Of a stretch of DNA of 64,000 bases, positions 23,341 to 35,316 are shown piece after piece. A program made the position numbers and the translations under genes. The notes under the pieces are model-generated. The model searched no databases. It worked only from the letters and a program-made list of their open reading frames with translations, and was not told where the DNA came from. Source of the DNA: Anaeramoeba flamelloides (Eukaryota; Metamonada; Anaeramoebidae); NCBI GenBank assembly GCA_027625915.1, contig JANTQA010000008.1:11409001-11473000 (forward strand). Direction: 5' to 3'. The first letter of the stretch is position 1. Every line of letters starts with the position of its first letter.

Positions 23341-25564
23341 GAGATCTTATTTTCATAAGACTAAATTAAAGTTTATAATCATGGCCTTTGATCAATTTCT
23401 ACATGTTGGTAAATATACTGAAAAGAATTTTCTTTTAGCTTTCCAAAAAAAGATTTTAAAGTTATCTAAACATTTGCTATTTTTTAATTCCACTAATGAC
23501 CTTAGTTTCTTAATTTCTCTTTTAGAAACACAGATCTTGGTGTTTTGTTTTAATTTTTGGGATATAATTTTTGTTGTAAGATGTCGGAAAATATTGATTC
23601 ATTTATTTTGCAATTAACATTTGAGAGATATAATTTATAATTGTTAAAGAGTTCATTTTACCTAATTAATTTTAATTCTAACAAGATCAGATCCTTTTTT
23701 GTTTTTGGATTTTTGGATCACAAAAATTCAAAAGAGAAATTTGCAAAACTTTGTAATTTTTCCGAAAACTCACTTTTAATAATTTCTGAAAGTTTGTGTG
23801 TTCAAATAACATTGGAAATTCAATCGTTTTTGAAAAATAAATTTTATATATCGAATACTTGAAGATCTGAAAAAAATTGATGAAGATCTTTTAGTTTCTT
23901 CACAAATATTTTTTCAATTTCATGAAATTAAAAAGACTAATTAAAATTTTTTTTTCAAATATCCAGAAGACAAAGAACAAATTGTTCAATTAAAATCAGT
24001 TTTTTGATTCTAAATATAATTTTTTTTTTAGGGTAAAATTATTATGTAAATAAATTTTATTTGTTTGAAAATCTTTAAAAAAAACGAAATAATAATAAGA
24101 GCCATTAATTATTATAGCCCATGTTTCACCCCCAACCTATTTAACGAATTAAAATTCGGTTTTTAATTGTTATTTTGTAAAAAAATAATCAAATTACAAA
24201 AGTATATCTCTAGGATATAAGTTGAATTTTGCAGGTTAAAATAACAGTATGATATGACATTTTTAACTACATGAGTTGGCGAATTTTAAAGCCTTTTACA
24301 GTTAAACCGAAGAAAAAAACAAGGGTTCAAAATACATATTGAATAAAGACATTTATTTTTTTCAAGTTTCAATTAATTATTAGTTTTATTTTCTCATTAA
24401 AGAATTTTTTTCTAATTGAGATATTTTAAAAACAATATGGTTTTATTTTTTTATGCTTTTAACACTTATTGTCAATATGTTTTTTTTTTTAATCAAAGAA
24501 AATTATTTTTTTATAAGCATTATAAAAACTTTAGTATTTTGAAATTTGTGAAAATGGGGAAAATGGATCAAACTTTTATAATACAACAATACTTTTATGA
24601 AAATAGTTATTATATAAGTTTTGTATAACTGTAACCAAAATATTGCTTTTTTTTTTGATATCTAAGATTTATTTTTATTTTTTTTTTTGAATTTATGAGT
24701 CAATTTAGTAATTTTTTTTTTTTTTTTTTTTTGGTTTACCTTTATTAAGGCATTGGTGTCAGGCTAAATTCATCCATAAAGAAAGTTTGTTATGGCTATG
24801 TACCAATTATATTAACGTCACTGGGTTATTATGACCTGGTAAAAATCAATTGTCAATCTACTTGAACATTAATTTATTTGATTTTTCATAAAGTTAAATG
24901 AAAAAAAAAGGCTTTGAAATAAAATCATTATTTCTTTTTTTCAGGAAAATTTCTAAATTAAAGAATCCAAGAAACCAAAAAAAAATACAAAAAAATATTT
25001 TTTTTTAGTTTGTTAAAGTTTAGTCATTAAAAATAAATTCTATTAATGAATAAAAAATTTTAAAAATGTGTTTCTTATCAAGAATAAAGTAAATTTTTGA
25101 GATATTTTTTTCATCAAAAAAATTATAAATTTATCAAGAATTCAATTTATTATTTTCAATTGATTCAAAAAAACAATTACTTGGTCCCCAAAATTAATTT
25201 AGTCATGAATAAAGTATTGGATCTCGAAATTATTTATTTTATTTTAACTAAAAGAAAAAAAAAATCAAAAGTTTAATTTGAAACAAGAGTTTTATTTATG
25301 AACCCTTGTATTTTTGAAATTTGTAAATCAAAAAAAAATTTCAATATTCAGAATGATAAAAAATTGTTTTTTATATCACTGCTTACTAACCTAAGTTATT
25401 TTTCATTCACAAATTAAGTTTTGGATATGAAAAAAAAAAAAAAAAAGCAATTGATTTATATATATATAACCAGATTAGAAATTGCAATTCTATAAACTCA
25501 AAATCAAAACACAATATCTTTTAAATACATAAAAAAGACCTATTTTTGTACTTTTCAAGTACCT

Positions 25565-25765
25565 TACAATCAGTTTCACTACTAAAACACAAACTTTCAA
25601 CAAAATTTATTGCTCAAAAAAATCTCAAAATTAAGGCACATTTTTTGGAATTTTTATTTTTTACAAATTATTTTACTAGATCTGAATTTTTAGCCTTAAT
25701 TTGAGATTTTTATTATGCATTAATTTTCATTCAAAGTTTGTACCTTAAAAGTGGAACTAACTATA
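25565..25765. mobile_element. 200 bp palindromic TA-flanked element, copy 3
   Basis: TA-caatcagtttcactactaa at the left and aaaagtggaactaacta-TA at the right; arms pair along about 85 bp. Located about 500 nt upstream of the CCDC12-like gene. Confidence 0.8.
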
Positions 25766-25937
25766 ATATGAAAGATTTCAATCTGAAAACAGTATTTTTA
25801 AGCATACAAAGAAGGGAAATTAATAATATCTACCTTCAATTACAACATACTGTGCTGTCAGCTTTAAAACTCTAAAATTAATTTTTTTGTATCAAACAAG
25901 TAATCTCCAACAATACCAACAGGTTTCCAAAAACAAA

Positions 25938-26106
25938 TACTGGTGTTTGAATTCTAAAACGGGGAAAAAATTTTCACTGAATTTTCAATTATATTTTCAA
26001 ATAAGCCACAAATTACAACACACTTCTAGGAAAACTCACTTTAGGCAAAGAAAAATATGGAAAATGAAGTGAAAATTTTGTACCATTTAGAATTCCAATA
26101 CCAGTA
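25938..26106. mobile_element. 165 bp TA-flanked element, copy 2
   Basis: Left end TA-ctggtgtttgaattctaaa and right end tttagaattccaataccag-TA are a near-perfect inverted repeat of about 20 bp. It sits 180 nt upstream of the CCDC12-like start codon, so it may lie in its promoter or a 5' intron. Confidence 0.8.
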
Positions 26107-26283
26107 ATAAATAATTCCATTAAAACTCTAAAACTCTTTAAATCTAATTTAAACCACCTAACTAATAAATGAAATGGAAACAATTTCTTTTTTCAAAGTA
26201 CGGTGACAAACTAAAATGTCAAAAAATCATTTTTCTTCAATAAGAGTACTTTATAAATTATTGTAGACAATCCAAACAAAAAT

Positions 26284-26571
26284 ATGATAACGAACAAACC
26301 ATTACAATTTCGAAATTATAAACCAACACACCTAGGCTTATTACCATACTACCACCAACCAACAAATGTGATTGGGGAAACCGAAAAACTATGCCAAAAT
26401 ATTGTCAACGAAGCACGGCTTCACACAAAACGCATCACAAATGGAGAAGGCGATCTTGCTGAATTGGTTCCAAAAAAAGTTAATTGGGATCTTAAAAGAG
26501 ATGTTGAAAAGAAATTAAGAAATCTCGACCAAGTATATCAATCGTCAATAAATCAAATAATCCTGAAACAA

Positions 26572-26605
<34 letters not shown>

Positions 26606-26610
26606 CATAA
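26284..26610 (+). CDS. CCDC12: CCDC12/Cwf18-like pre-mRNA splicing factor
   Basis: Cwf18/CCDC12 is a small component of the activated spliceosome (Bact complex). The 108-residue frame has the two conserved blocks of the family: LQFRNYKP near residue 7, matching the RLRNYVP motif, and DLAELVPKKVNWDLKRDV (about 57-74), matching DLANLAPRKPDWDLKRDV, followed by KKLRNLDQVYQSSI. The C-terminus ends in a polylysine run encoded by an A homopolymer of about 28 nt. Human CCDC12 has about 60 more residues before the first block. An acceptor-like tag at 26264-26266, with an in-frame 17 nt before the ATG, suggests an upstream exon (coding or untranslated), which I could not find. Identity is good; the N-terminus is uncertain. 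Confidence 0.85.
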
Positions 26611-29600
26611 AAAATAAAAAAATAACAAGAAAAAATGGGAATGGTTCAGCATTTGTTTTTTTGTTTAATAGATTTAGTAATTGTGTATTACAATCACCTT
26701 TGAATACAGTTATATTTGGAGAATTCTTTCTTTAGTAACACAACCATCCTAGCCCAATGAGCGGAAATTTAAAAAACATAAGAATTCATTTTCCATTCAA
26801 AAAAATTTATAATGTTATGATATAACAATTGTAAATTTGTTGTGAAACGGTACACCAAAACGTCAATTGGTATAACAAAGGATCAAATTTTCGATCCTTT
26901 ATCATTTTGTTGATCCTGTTCAACAGAACAAACATATTTTTAAAAAAAATTTCAATTGTTGTGGATCTTGTATTTCCAAAATGAAAAAAACTCTCAAGTT
27001 TGAAAAATTTAAAAGTAACCTTAAAATACTGAAAAGATTTCTATGGTTTCTTTTCTTTTGAAATTCATTTTTTAAATTTGTTTTTTATAAAACTGTATTT
27101 TATGAAATAGAAAATTCAAATTCACTCCGATAATAAGATCAAAATATCAATTTCTTTTTCATCAAAAGAATTAAATTTTTTAAAAACCAATACAAAAATT
27201 AAATTTTCTCAAAAAAAGAAACCACAGAAACCAAGGAAACTTGATTGTATATTTCGATTGTTGTTTCTAAATTGTAAAAATCCAGATATTCTAACAATTT
27301 TGGAAATTGAAGATCTACATTAATCTAAGCTTTTTAAAGAATTTGCTTGTAAATTTCCCAAAAACTTTAAAGTGGGTAAAGCTTATTTTTTTTCTTCTTT
27401 AAAATTTTTTTGGTTTATGATAAACTTTCATAACCATTTTATGGTTTATTATATATGATACAATTTTATAATAAAAACCCAATTTCTAAGTCTTATGAAT
27501 TTTCGTGGTAGGGCGCAAATGACTGAATTTAACTTTTGAAGAAAAAGAATTTCATTCATTCAACTTTTTTTTTCAACCTAAAAAAAAAAATATACAATCT
27601 CTTTACTCTTGAGATTTCTTTTTATATTTTTTTTCCAATTTAATTCATTTGGAATTGCAAATTTTACTAATATATGTATATAGTTATATATATAATATTC
27701 TATTAAATAGAAAATTATATTTATTTGTTTTATTATTGAAGACGTATAAAATTACACAAGAGCTGTTTTTTTTTAGTTAAATTTCTTTCTGGGGAAAATT
27801 TGTATAAAATCATAGATTTCATAGTTTTTCAAGGGGAAGGAATAATCAGATTATTTTTATTATATAATAAGCAAAATCAAAAAATTGAAAAGAAAAAATA
27901 ATAAATAAAGAAAAAAAAGAAATTTAAAAGGGGTTTATAAGAAGCAATTGGCAAAAAATCCAAAAAAAAAAAAAACATGCTATCTTTAATCAAGAACAAC
28001 CTAAATCACAACCTCGACACTTTTAGTTAATTTAATTACTTTTAATAGTTTATCATGAAAGTACATTTAGTACGGTAGTTTTTTAATTATTGTCATTTAG
28101 TTTTTCTTTTTGATGTGGTTTATTCTTTCCGAACTTTGATCATTTTTTACTTTTTTTTTTACGTTTTTATTTTCAAATTACAGTACTAAGGTATTTTAGT
28201 GACCATGTTAACAAGTAACAACCTGATCTTTTTTATTCATAGCACTTCTTCCCAATAAAAAGAAGATTTATACAAGGAGAAAAAAAAAATGAAAAATATT
28301 AATAATTTATTTTATTTCGATATATTACGGGTCCGGTTTTGTTTAATATATATATTTAAAAGTAATTTTTGTTAAAAAATGAATTTTAAATACAGTCAGT
28401 TCCACTTTTAAGACGCAACCTTTTTACGAAAATTTTGTACATAAAAATCTCAAATTAGTTAACATATTTGAGGTTTTGTTAAATACAAAGCATTTTACTT
28501 GGATTTGAATTTTGTACCTTAATTTGGGATTTTTTTTGTGCACTAAATTTAATTGAAAATTTGTGTCTTAAAAGTGGAAATGGCTGTATGGGGTATTTGG
28601 TGATATTTTTGTGGAGGCACCAAAAAGTTTCTAAAATCTAGATTATCTTTATCAAATCAAAATAAGTTAGAAAATTTAAATAATAAATAAAAGCAAGAAA
28701 ATGTTACAATTGTGATATTCTATCATATCATAACAATTATTACAAAATTGTGATAAAATCTAAAATATCTTGATAAAAATTAAATCTCAATATAATAACT
28801 GATGGGTTATAGGCTAATTTGACAATATTTTTAAAAAAGAAGAATTTTAATTGATCAAAAAAATAATTGTTGAAAAAAAAAAAATAAAATAAAACAACCA
28901 ACAACAAAGTTACTTGATTCAATCTAGGATAATATCATATTATTTATTGTGTTTTATTTTATTTTTTTATTATTATAATCAAATCCTCAGATAAATTAAC
29001 ATAATAAAAAGGTAAATAAATAGTTTCGCAGATAATCATGGTGTTATAAATTGTGTTGAATAAAAAGAGCTTCTAAAACAACCAACGCTTTACGTACTCT
29101 TTAAAGAATGTATTCTTGTGTTCAAAACTTTCTTTATTCTATGAAAGTTGAAAGAGGCTGAGTAACTTTTCAGAATCTTCCACAGCAACATAACCACATT
29201 ATCACCAATTATAAAGCTTTTTTTTACAGTTATTTTCTTTTTGTTATTCTAATTCTTCTTCTTATCTCCTGTAATGTATAGAAAATTTAACTCAAGCTTT
29301 GAGTGTTTTTTTATCAATCGCCAACGAGAAGGAAAATCATTCTTTCTTCTTTATGGTTACTCACTAATGAAGTTAATAACTTCATTTTAACAAAGAACGC
29401 ATCTGGTATATATATAAGTACGTTGTTGAAATGGGTGATTATTCTTTGATTGTAAAAATCACCTTAACTTTTACATTTATAAAAAAAAATCAAAAGAAAA
29501 ACTTTTTTTTTAACTACAAAAAAATCCCATACTTTTTATCAAGATTTCTGTATTATAAACCTCACAAATACTAGAAAAAACTTTATATCCCTTGCAAACA

Positions 29601-30999
29601 CTGGTGAAAAACTTTCAAAAGTTTTTGAAGGGAAAATGTTTTGTTTAAGTCTTAAGGCTTTGTAAAATTTATGTGATTATTTGCAAGGTGATTAAAAAAA
29701 AAAAATAATCTTTCATTTTTTCGATTTTTATTTTATTACTTTAATTTTGAGTATCCTGATTTTTGGATTGTTTTGCTATAAAGTAGAACTAATAGCGATT
29801 TTTTTTCAGATTATCTTAATTTTATTGTTTATATCTTGAAAATATATATTATCTTCAAAACCTCGAATAGATGTTATACTATCAGTGTAACAATTAAAAT
29901 TTATATAGAATAATACAAGGATATTTTTATCCATTTAAGAAATTAATGTGATTTTTCAAAATAATTTAATCAGATTTGAATTTTTTTGTTATTTATAATC
30001 ATTTAAATTTATTCAATTTGTTTTTTTGAAAAAATAATAAAAATCAATTTTTTCATTTTAAATAATTAAAAAAAAAATAAATAAAATTAGTTGATAGTCT
30101 CAAACGATTTGACAAATCAACAATAGTGTAAAATATCTACAAATTTACTAATATAGTTTTTTAATGATCAATCTCTAAATTTTGAAACTCACTCTTTATT
30201 TATTTCAATTGATAATTATTTATTTTCTGTTTTGTGGATATTGCCAATGATAAATAATTGTTATCATTCCCATTAAGTGGATGGCTATAATTTAGTATTT
30301 CTTCAAGCATTTATTAAAAGATATATATATATATTTAATATTTGAAGCAAGTTGTTTTATAAAATTTGAATTGGAATTTATTATATAAATAGGTCTAAAG
30401 GGTAAAGGAGACGAAGTAAAAGAATTAGGAAATTTGATTATTTCATTCTTATTGTGTATGATTCGAGATATTAATGTTAAAAACCTTTTCATGCATCTAT
30501 AATTTAAAAGTTAGAAAAATCAAAAATGAAGGGATGTATAGATATAAAAAAGAAAGGTGTATATTTTCGAAATTGAGAATTTTTAATTTTAGAAACCAAG
30601 ACACTATTACCCTTTTGGAAAAACAATCATTATTTTAATCATTTCTCTGCCAGAGGAATTGCTCTTAAACTATACCCAAATTCTATATTGAAAAAATAAT
30701 TTTGTTTAAAAAATTTTTAAAATCTTCCTCTATTATACTTGAAATTCTCATAATTTTTGTCTCTCAATTTGGTAAAAACTAAACTGCGATGTATTGAAAA
30801 TAAAAAAAAAAAAAACAAACAATAAAAAATTATATTTAAAAATTATTATTTATTCTAAAACTTTTTATCAAAAAAATAAAAAGAAAACAAAAGATGGGTA
30901 AAAGAAAGGATAAAAGGAGAAATGATTTTTAAAATCAATATTATTATTTTAATCTGAATAATATTAACAATAAAAATAAAAAAAAAATAAAAGATAATT
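26611..30999. other. Spacer between the convergent CCDC12-like and NOP58 genes
   Basis: A 4.4 kb spacer containing both 3' ends, one 200 bp palindromic element (28391-28588), and A/T-rich low complexity. A less AT-rich island at about 29090-29430 includes an exon-like plus-strand frame (29267-29361). No gene is recognised. Short frames such as 28740-28922 and 30292-30492 are F/N/I-rich chance frames. Confidence 0.6.
28391..28588. mobile_element. 200 bp palindromic TA-flanked element, copy 4
   Basis: TA-cagtcagttccacttttaa at the left and aaaagtggaaatggctg-TA at the right. The interior is more diverged than in other copies. Confidence 0.85.
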
Positions 31000-32770
31000 T
31001 TATTTTCTATTATTAAATCTCCTTTTTTTGAAATTATTTTCATCATCATTATAGTTATTTCTATTTTGGTAATCTCTTTTTGAATTATTTCTTCTCATAT
31101 CAAAATCGTTTTCTTCGTTATATGCACTTTTAAATTTATTTCTCATTTCTTCATCAATGTTTTGGTTTCTAAACCCACCTTGGCTGTTTCTAACCTTTCT
31201 ATTTGTGTGGTAGTCACCACGTTCTTCAAATTGACGAACTTTACGTTCAACAATTTCTCTTACTCTAATTCCAAGACTGTTATCTGGATCTTCTCCTAAT
31301 GAATCTACTCTGATTGCGAGAGCGCATTTGGCTGCTAAAATTCTCGAAATACGACCGCGATTTTTAGGGGTTGCTTGGCCGACTAAAGATGCGTGATAAA
31401 TTAAACCGTATTTGGGTGTATCATGGTCTGTCTTTAAGGCACGGAACAGGGCCTTTTCGGCACCCAAGATTTGGATTGTACTCGCTGGGTGCTTAGCTAG
31501 GGAAATTAAAGAACCAGCCTTGGCGATTAACTTTGCGCCAACAATTTCGCCAACTAAAGAAGTCAAATTAGGGGCAATGGCTGTCATACGATTTTTTAAA
31601 TAGTCAAGTAATTGCTGTCTTCCTTCAGCCATCGAAACAACTTGAGATGCCAAATATTGGATATTCATGATATCATCCTCTGAAATTTCGGTACCCATAG
31701 AAACCTTTGCAACAGATCGGATTTGTTCAATTGTGTCATTCACATCTTCTTCGTTACCTTCTTCGTAGGTGTCCAAGTTTTGGAAAAATTCCTTCAAATC
31801 CAATTTAGGGATGTTGTTTCTGACACCAACAAAGTTGACTATTCTTGAATATAAAATATGATCATCGATCAAGTCAACAAGCTCTGGGAAATGCCATCCA
31901 TACCACTCCTTCACTCTCATGGAATAAATGTTTAATTCCTTTTCCATATCGGATAATAATGAAATGGCCTGGACAACCATTGTATCAACCTTTTCGGGAC
32001 TAAATTTCAACTTGTGTCGTGACAATGAATGAGAAAGCCCCCTCGACATGGTCCTCATTTCGTTTGGGGAGACGTCGCCCACAATCGAGGTGATTTGAGA
32101 TCGGATAGTTTTCATTAATTGTTGGAGTTGCTTGTCATAAATACAATTGATCCCTAATTTGTCTTGGATTTTGCTACCAAGCTTTAAGTCACAAATGGCG
32201 AGGCTGTCTTTAAGTTTTTTGTCAACAACAGATTCTTGAAGGAAATTCATTAATTTACCACTTAATTCAGATTGAATCAATTTTTGTGTCGATTCAACAG
32301 CTTCATTAACATTTTGAAATTTCGAAAAATCATGTAATTCAACCCTTTTGTTTTTTTTTTTTTTGTTTATATTAATGTTACAAGAAAAAGTTTTTTTTTT
32401 TATTTTTGTTTTTATTTTTTGGTTTGTCAAAAAAATAAAAGCAAAAAGACAATAAAAAAAAAATAAATAAAATAAAGACACAGAAAAGTGTAAATGTTTA
32501 GGAGGAATTTAATAAAAGAGAATTGTTGTTTATTTTTTATTTTTATTTGTTTTTGTTTGGAACGGATCTTGGAATAAAACCATTGCTTGTAATTGTTTTT
32601 TTCTGAAAACGATCGAGAAAAGAAAAAGTTTTTAAAGGTAATACTTACAATTGAGAAAGGGATTCGCTACTATCAATAGAGGTAACAAGATTTTCGGTAG
32701 AGCGAAGTTTTTCTTCATCTAAAACCTTAAATAAACAATAACCAACAGGTGTTTCATAAAGAATTAACAT
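31000..32770 (-). CDS. NOP58: NOP58, box C/D snoRNP core protein
   Basis: NOP58 binds box C/D snoRNAs with fibrillarin, NOP56 and 15.5K/SNU13 in the nucleolus and supports 2'-O-methylation of rRNA. Exons 32770-32649 and 32344-31000 join (TT plus G gives Leu) into 488 residues. Exon 1 encodes the start MLILYETPVGYCLFKVL, the same as the family's MLVLFETSVGYAIFKV. Exon 2 continues DFSKFQNVNEA, the coiled-coil region (LSHSLSRHKLKFSPEKVD, YGWHFPEL, VSMGTEISEDD) and the Nop domain (ILGAEKALFRALK, DTPKYGLIYHASLVGQ, ISRILAAKCALAIR). Instead of the usual KKE-rich tail it ends in an R/N/D-rich tail of about 90 residues. The 304-nt intron ends in an A-rich acceptor (acaaaag). The longer in-frame stretch upstream of exon 2 is intron read-through. 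Confidence 0.96.
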
Positions 32771-33262
32771 ACTTTTGAAGAATTTATATTTTACTTGCTT
32801 GTAAAAAGAAACTAATAAAAAAGAAAAAATGAATTAATAATTTGGAAATTTGCTTGTGAAAATTTGATTGTTCAAATTTTAGCTGTAATAAAGTATCGTT
32901 ATATGGTTCATTTTTGAAAAAGATACTTGATATTAATTCCAAAAAAACTTACGTAACTTGAAATTAAAATAATTAAAAAAAAAAAAATTAATAGATTTCT
33001 CAGAAGTAAATATTTGAATTCAATTCATTTATTGAGGATATGGTCTTGATTTCCAAACAAGATCATTAGATACACATGACTGTATGTTTGGTACACTCAA
33101 AGTTTTGCATTAAAGAAAGTCAAAAGCCAAAATATTGAAGTAATTTTTTCTTTTTTGTTAGCGTCTTGAAGAAACAAAGTTGATAAATTGTAAATGGTAA
33201 AACAAAGTCAAAAAATTTCCTTTTTTGGAGTCTTTTGGATCATGAAAGAGAAAAAATTTTCA

Positions 33263-33501
33263 TACTGATAAATTCAAATATATTTAAAAAAATTTTTAGT
33301 TCAATTTCCAATTTTGTAATCTCATAATCTCAACTTTTAAAACAACTCAAGAGAACGAGCCTTTTGAAGACCAACCAATTTTACAAAGTTTTTTAACATT
33401 TAAACCAATGAAACTTTCTTCATTTAAAGCTTTTGTAAAAAAATTTGTAAAATGGAAAATGAAGAAAAAAATTTCCAGATATTTATTTGAATTTATCAGT
33501 A
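33263..33501. mobile_element. 235 bp TA-flanked element, copy 1
   Basis: Left end TA-ctgataaattcaaatat mirrors the right end tatttgaatttatcag-TA. Copies at 49749-49980 and 60763-60998 have the same ends, size (232-239 bp) and TA flanks. Upstream of NOP58. Confidence 0.85.
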
Positions 33502-34426
33502 TGATCGAATTTCTTTTTTTTTTCACTTATGGTGTTAAAATAACTTGAACATACTCTGTTAAACAATGATCCAATATAAAAAATGTGTTTCTTTTTCTTT
33601 GAAAAGACATAAACATTTAACCATCAAAATATCAACAATAAACAAACTAACAAAATCATGTTCTCTTCAGGCTTGACTCTTAAAAAAGAAATTCTAAAGA
33701 TGAAGGATCAAATTGACAAATTTCACTATAAGGGATTAGAGTTCATTTTTAAGACAATTTTGATCCATAGAACAAAAAATTTAATCTAAAAAAATTGAGA
33801 AAATTATAAAAAATTTTAAACAAATTCGATTTATATTTTAAAATTTACTTAAAAGATTTAGACATTTACCTTCAAAATTTGTTTGTGCTTATTATTACTC
33901 TTCAATACCAACTGATTTATTGATTTGAAAAAGAAAATTAAAAATGTTACTTTATTTTGAAACATGGTTTTATTCTGGGTACACAAGTATTTTATACTCC
34001 AGTATATAAGACATTAAGTTTCAAATGAATTCTTCAGATACATTACAACTGGAATCCTTATATTTTTGATTAAATTAATACATTGTTTGATTCATACCAG
34101 ACAATAAATCGAGTTTGTAAAAAAATTCAATTTTACTGTATTTTTTTTTTGTATGAATATAAATTCGTACACACCCCAAAGGAGTAATTGTTGATGGATA
34201 TTGATTTAGGGAGAAATTATTAAATTTCACAGAGATATTGACTTTAATAGAAAATAATTAATATTTTTACAAAAGCTTCACTTATCCGATAAAATGGACT
34301 TTAGAACAACAACCATCTTGATAAATATCTTGTGTGATATGTTTTCCATTATACGAAAAAATGGAGTAAAAATCCAAGATTTTGTTCAATAGTTGTGGAT
34401 TCTTGAAAAGATAACCCTGTGTCCAT

Positions 34427-34690
34427 AGAGTGCCTAGCTTTTCTTGATGTTTTCTATTTTATTTCTGAAGTGTTCTAGGTTTTTTTGAGGTTTTCTATTT
34501 TATTTCGAAAATCTATTGATTTGATAAATAAATAGAAAATTCAAAATAAAGTAACGAAAATCTATTGATTTTCCAAATAAACACAAAACTCAAGAAAAGC
34601 TAACGGCGTTTTTTTTTTTTTTTTACTTTTTCTAATAAACTGAAAATTTCTTAAATTTTATGTTTATTACAAAAATTAAAAAAACACTAT
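34427..34690. repeat. Foldback repeat with gtgttctaggttt arms
   Basis: Contains atagagtgcctagcttttct, aagtgttctaggttttttt and the central hairpin region with an A/T-rich mirror, as in the copy at 9937-10215. The right part is diverged. Confidence 0.55.
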
Positions 34691-35316
34691 CAAAAAAATC
34701 AACAATTAAATATTTTTTTCAATTTTAACCAATTAGTGAATCTTTATTCGTCAAAATAACCGATTCTGGATTTAAAAGATACTTATTAAAAGGTAAAATA
34801 CTAAAAGATAACAAAATGACCTCTTAAAAAAATTTTATTTAGAATTAAATTTTTAAAAAAATCTTAATAGAACATGGTAAAAAAAGATTTATCAAATGAA
34901 TTTTAAAAAATATCTATAAAAATAATTATTTATTAAAGATCTGTTATTAAGCAATCATATTTATTATAAGCGAGGGTATAAAAAATGGCTAATTGAAAGA
35001 AGTTTTTATTTTTTTTTGAAAAACATTTGTAATGATTCTTAGGTGATTTATAAAGACTTTTAAGTGAGATTTTAAAGTAGAAAAAAAAAGTAACAATCTT
35101 TAAAAATAATTGATAAATAGCTTTTAAATCTTGAAAGTAATATCCAGTTCCCATCAAAAAAGCTTGTTTTGGAATTAAAACAAATAATAAAAACAATTTT
35201 GAAACAAAAAAATCAAGATTAATAAAAATAAAAACAGATGTATTTTATTCTAATTTATTTAATTTAATAATTTATAATAATTGGAATTCAAAAATATAAA
35301 ATTTTATTATTTACAA

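Larger units (their letters stand above)
22154..26266. other. Spacer between the divergent cyclin and CCDC12-like genes
   Basis: A 4.1 kb spacer that must contain both 5' regions. It holds 165 bp elements (23180-23340 and 25938-26106) and one 200 bp palindromic element (25565-25765). Open stretches at 22443-22652 (minus) and 23381-23960 (plus, broken into several frames) look more protein-like than average, but no family is recognised. A short, less AT-rich island sits at 24735-24845. Confidence 0.5.
32771..35316. other. Spacer upstream of NOP58 and downstream of the site-2 protease gene
   Basis: Holds a 235 bp TA-flanked element (33263-33501) about 500 nt upstream of NOP58 and a foldback-repeat copy (34427-34690). 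A minus-strand frame at 34933-35196 (87 codons) directly downstream of the protease gene has no recognised family; see findings. Confidence 0.6.

Noticed and set aside
28740-28922. Small frames in A/T-rich spacers (also 17814-18011, 19091-19285, 30292-30492, 45730-45930, 62040-62243)
   Set aside because: Dominated by F, K, I and N codons from homopolymer tracts, without domains or splice context.
34000-34030. Possible tRNA or other structured RNA genes across the window
   Set aside because: I looked for tRNA-like T-loop words (gttcgaatc type) with paired arms on both strands and saw none that fold; no rRNA-like sequence was seen either.
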